From assembly GCA_023664385.1 (NCBI GenBank), contig JAMPFU010000001.1, forward strand, positions 21,954-85,953: DNA of 64,000 bases, read 5' to 3'. The notes beneath the pieces were generated by a model. That model was not told where the DNA came from and did no database searches. It saw only the letters and a list, made by a program, of their open reading frames with translations. Positions 63,166 through 64,000 of this stretch are shown here, one piece after another; position 1 is the first letter of the stretch; each line of letters starts with the position of its first letter. This DNA comes from Clostridium sp. GTDB taxonomy: Bacteria > Bacillota > Clostridia > Lachnospirales > Lachnospiraceae. The translations under genes were made by a program, and so were the position numbers.

Positions 63166-63370
63166 TTTGATTTTTTGATTTCACGTATTTTTTTGACTTC
63201 ATGCGATTTTATAGCTTCATATGATTTTTATGACTTCGGTGGTTTTATAACTTCACGCAGCATTTTGGCTTCATGCGATTTTATAACTTCACATGTTTTT
63301 TGCTTCATGTGATTTTTATGACTTCTGTGATTTTATAACTTCACGCAGCATTTTGGCTTCACGTGGTTTT
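63166..63370. repeat. GACTTCAYG/TTTTAT repeat array with 88-bp higher-order period
   Basis: Short units of the form (T)GRCTTCA-Y-G-N-GATTTTA recur about every 18-22 bases. A larger block (TGACTTCNGTG...TTTTATAACTTCACGCAGCATTTTGGCTTCA) is repeated at 63231 and 63319, 88 bp apart. No ORF. The gap 63092-63670 also holds a terminator and AT-rich DNA. Confidence 0.7.
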
Positions 63371-63373
63371 AAC

Positions 63374-63408
63374 ATTACGGAGACTTATAAACGTATAAGC
63401 TCCGTAAT
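63374..63408. terminator. Terminator-like hairpin
   Basis: ATTACGGAG and CTTATA pair with TATAAG and CTCCGTAAT (63374-63389 with 63393-63408, one mismatch), followed by an AT-rich tract. Likely ends the coding region at the right edge. Confidence 0.7.
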
Positions 63409-63670
63409 GCATATTATATCATTTATAATTAAATTATAACATAATGTGAAACAGTAAAAAATAATAAATAACATGAAATGATAAGAAATTTAATACCACG
63501 TAACATAAATGATAAATAATAAGTAACATAGATAAATAATACCAACATATGTAACAATACACAACTAACAAAAAACGATAACAGAATTGAAGAATAAAAA
63601 GAATTTGAAAAGAAATATTATTTCGTATAAATAAATTATACAAATTAGTTTTTCTTTAAAGCCTACCTTA

Positions 63671-64000
63671 TTAGGCAAACTTTTGAATTTTAGCACTATG
63701 GTCAGCCACAACCTTTTTTATAATGCTTATATCTTCCTGCATTACATCAAACTGCATAACACCTGTCTGATATCTTTCATATGTAGATATATAACAGGAT
63801 TCAATGTTTCCAATACGAGGAACGACATTATTCTCAATTGTAAGCTCAATATTTGTTACACGCGGCTTAACATCCTCATCAACTATTGCCTCGATGTTTG
63901 CTAGTCGTGGCTTAATATCCTTATCAATTGTCGCTTCAATGTTTACTAATCTCGGCTTAATGTCTTTATCAATTGTCGCTTCAATGTTTGCTAATCTCGG
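63671..64000 (-). CDS. C-terminal end of a coiled protein with 15-residue repeats
   Basis: 109 codons and a TAA stop; the start is outside the window. The right edge encodes tandem 45-bp units giving KPRLANIEATIDKDI-type repeats (three close copies, then KPRVTNIELTIENNV and PRIGNIES). The unique end is TYERYQTGVMQFDVMQEDIS... KIQKFA. The hydrophobic spacing suggests a continuous coiled coil. Function unknown; similar repeats occur in structural or phage-related fibres, but nothing here decides. Confidence 0.7.
   Translation of the reverse strand, partial: PRLANIEATIDKDIKPRLVNIEATIDKDIKPRLANIEAIVDEDVKPRVTNIELTIENNVVPRIGNIESCYISTYERYQTGVMQFDVMQEDISIIKKVVADHSAKIQKFA

Noticed and set aside
1..64000. 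tRNA or rRNA genes
   Set aside because: No cloverleaf with conserved T-loop text and no rRNA-like stretch was found by reading both strands; a tRNA search tool was not available.

Overview
The window looks like a chromosomal segment of a low-GC, Gram-positive, endospore-forming Clostridia of the Lachnospiraceae type. The spoIIIA operon lies next to efp, there is an alpha/beta-type SASP gene, and the rho-rpmE-DUF1385-prmC-prfA and tig-clpP-clpX-ysxC blocks have the usual Firmicute order. A DUF4364 gene, a paired DNA-repair radical SAM locus and large surface proteins ending in a sortase-like signal fit the same group. No rRNA, tRNA, CRISPR array or intact transposase was seen. Assignments rest on reading translated sequence only; no database search was run.

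Layout. 1-4665: spoIIIAA-AH on the minus strand with a sigma-E-like promoter. 5022-5579: efp. 5772-11235: accessory stretch with two diverged copies of an Rpn-like nuclease gene (the second broken by a nonsense codon and a 116-bp triple-hairpin insertion), a GNAT acetyltransferase, a small membrane ORF coupled to an esterase, and a membrane protein with an Asp/Trp/Tyr-rich tail. 11553-14734: a 775-aa surface protein, a divergent XRE regulator with two palindromes between them, and an HD-domain protein. 14942-18336: a murT-like ligase, a GatD-like protein that has lost its catalytic Cys and His, and an ectB-like diaminobutyrate aminotransferase. 18419-22580: ABC-2 exporter and S41 peptidase. 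22815-23556: orphan MazF/PemK toxin and a structured RNA candidate. 23683-32259: GDPD phosphodiesterase, MATE pump with a structured leader, DUF2798 protein, two-component system, DUF4173/XRE/DUF2975 cluster. 32547-39178: HD-GYP regulator, the repair pair under an SOS-box promoter, and a large hybrid kinase. 39257-48910: housekeeping blocks. 49123-57104: SASP, a 2001-aa surface protein, luxS and mtnN. 57354-61579: a GGDEF protein convergent with an HD-GYP protein. 61580-64000: repeat-rich, gene-poor DNA and the end of a 45-bp-repeat coding region.

How the parts fit together. Several loci are signalling modules: c-di-GMP synthesis (GGDEF), two HD-GYP proteins, one hybrid kinase, one OmpR-type two-component system, and the AI-2/SAH pathway (mtnN-luxS). 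The most unusual locus is murT / dead-gatD / ectB. The glutaminase half of the lipid II amidating complex seems to have lost its active site, next to a gene predicted to make the diamine amino acid 2,4-diaminobutyrate. This suggests a changed peptidoglycan or cell-envelope ligation reaction. Other items worth attention are the leaderless-looking, LexA-boxed promoter of the repair genes, the MazF-linked RNA with repeated GNRA hairpins, and terminator-like hairpins in the leaders of the MATE and DUF2798 genes.
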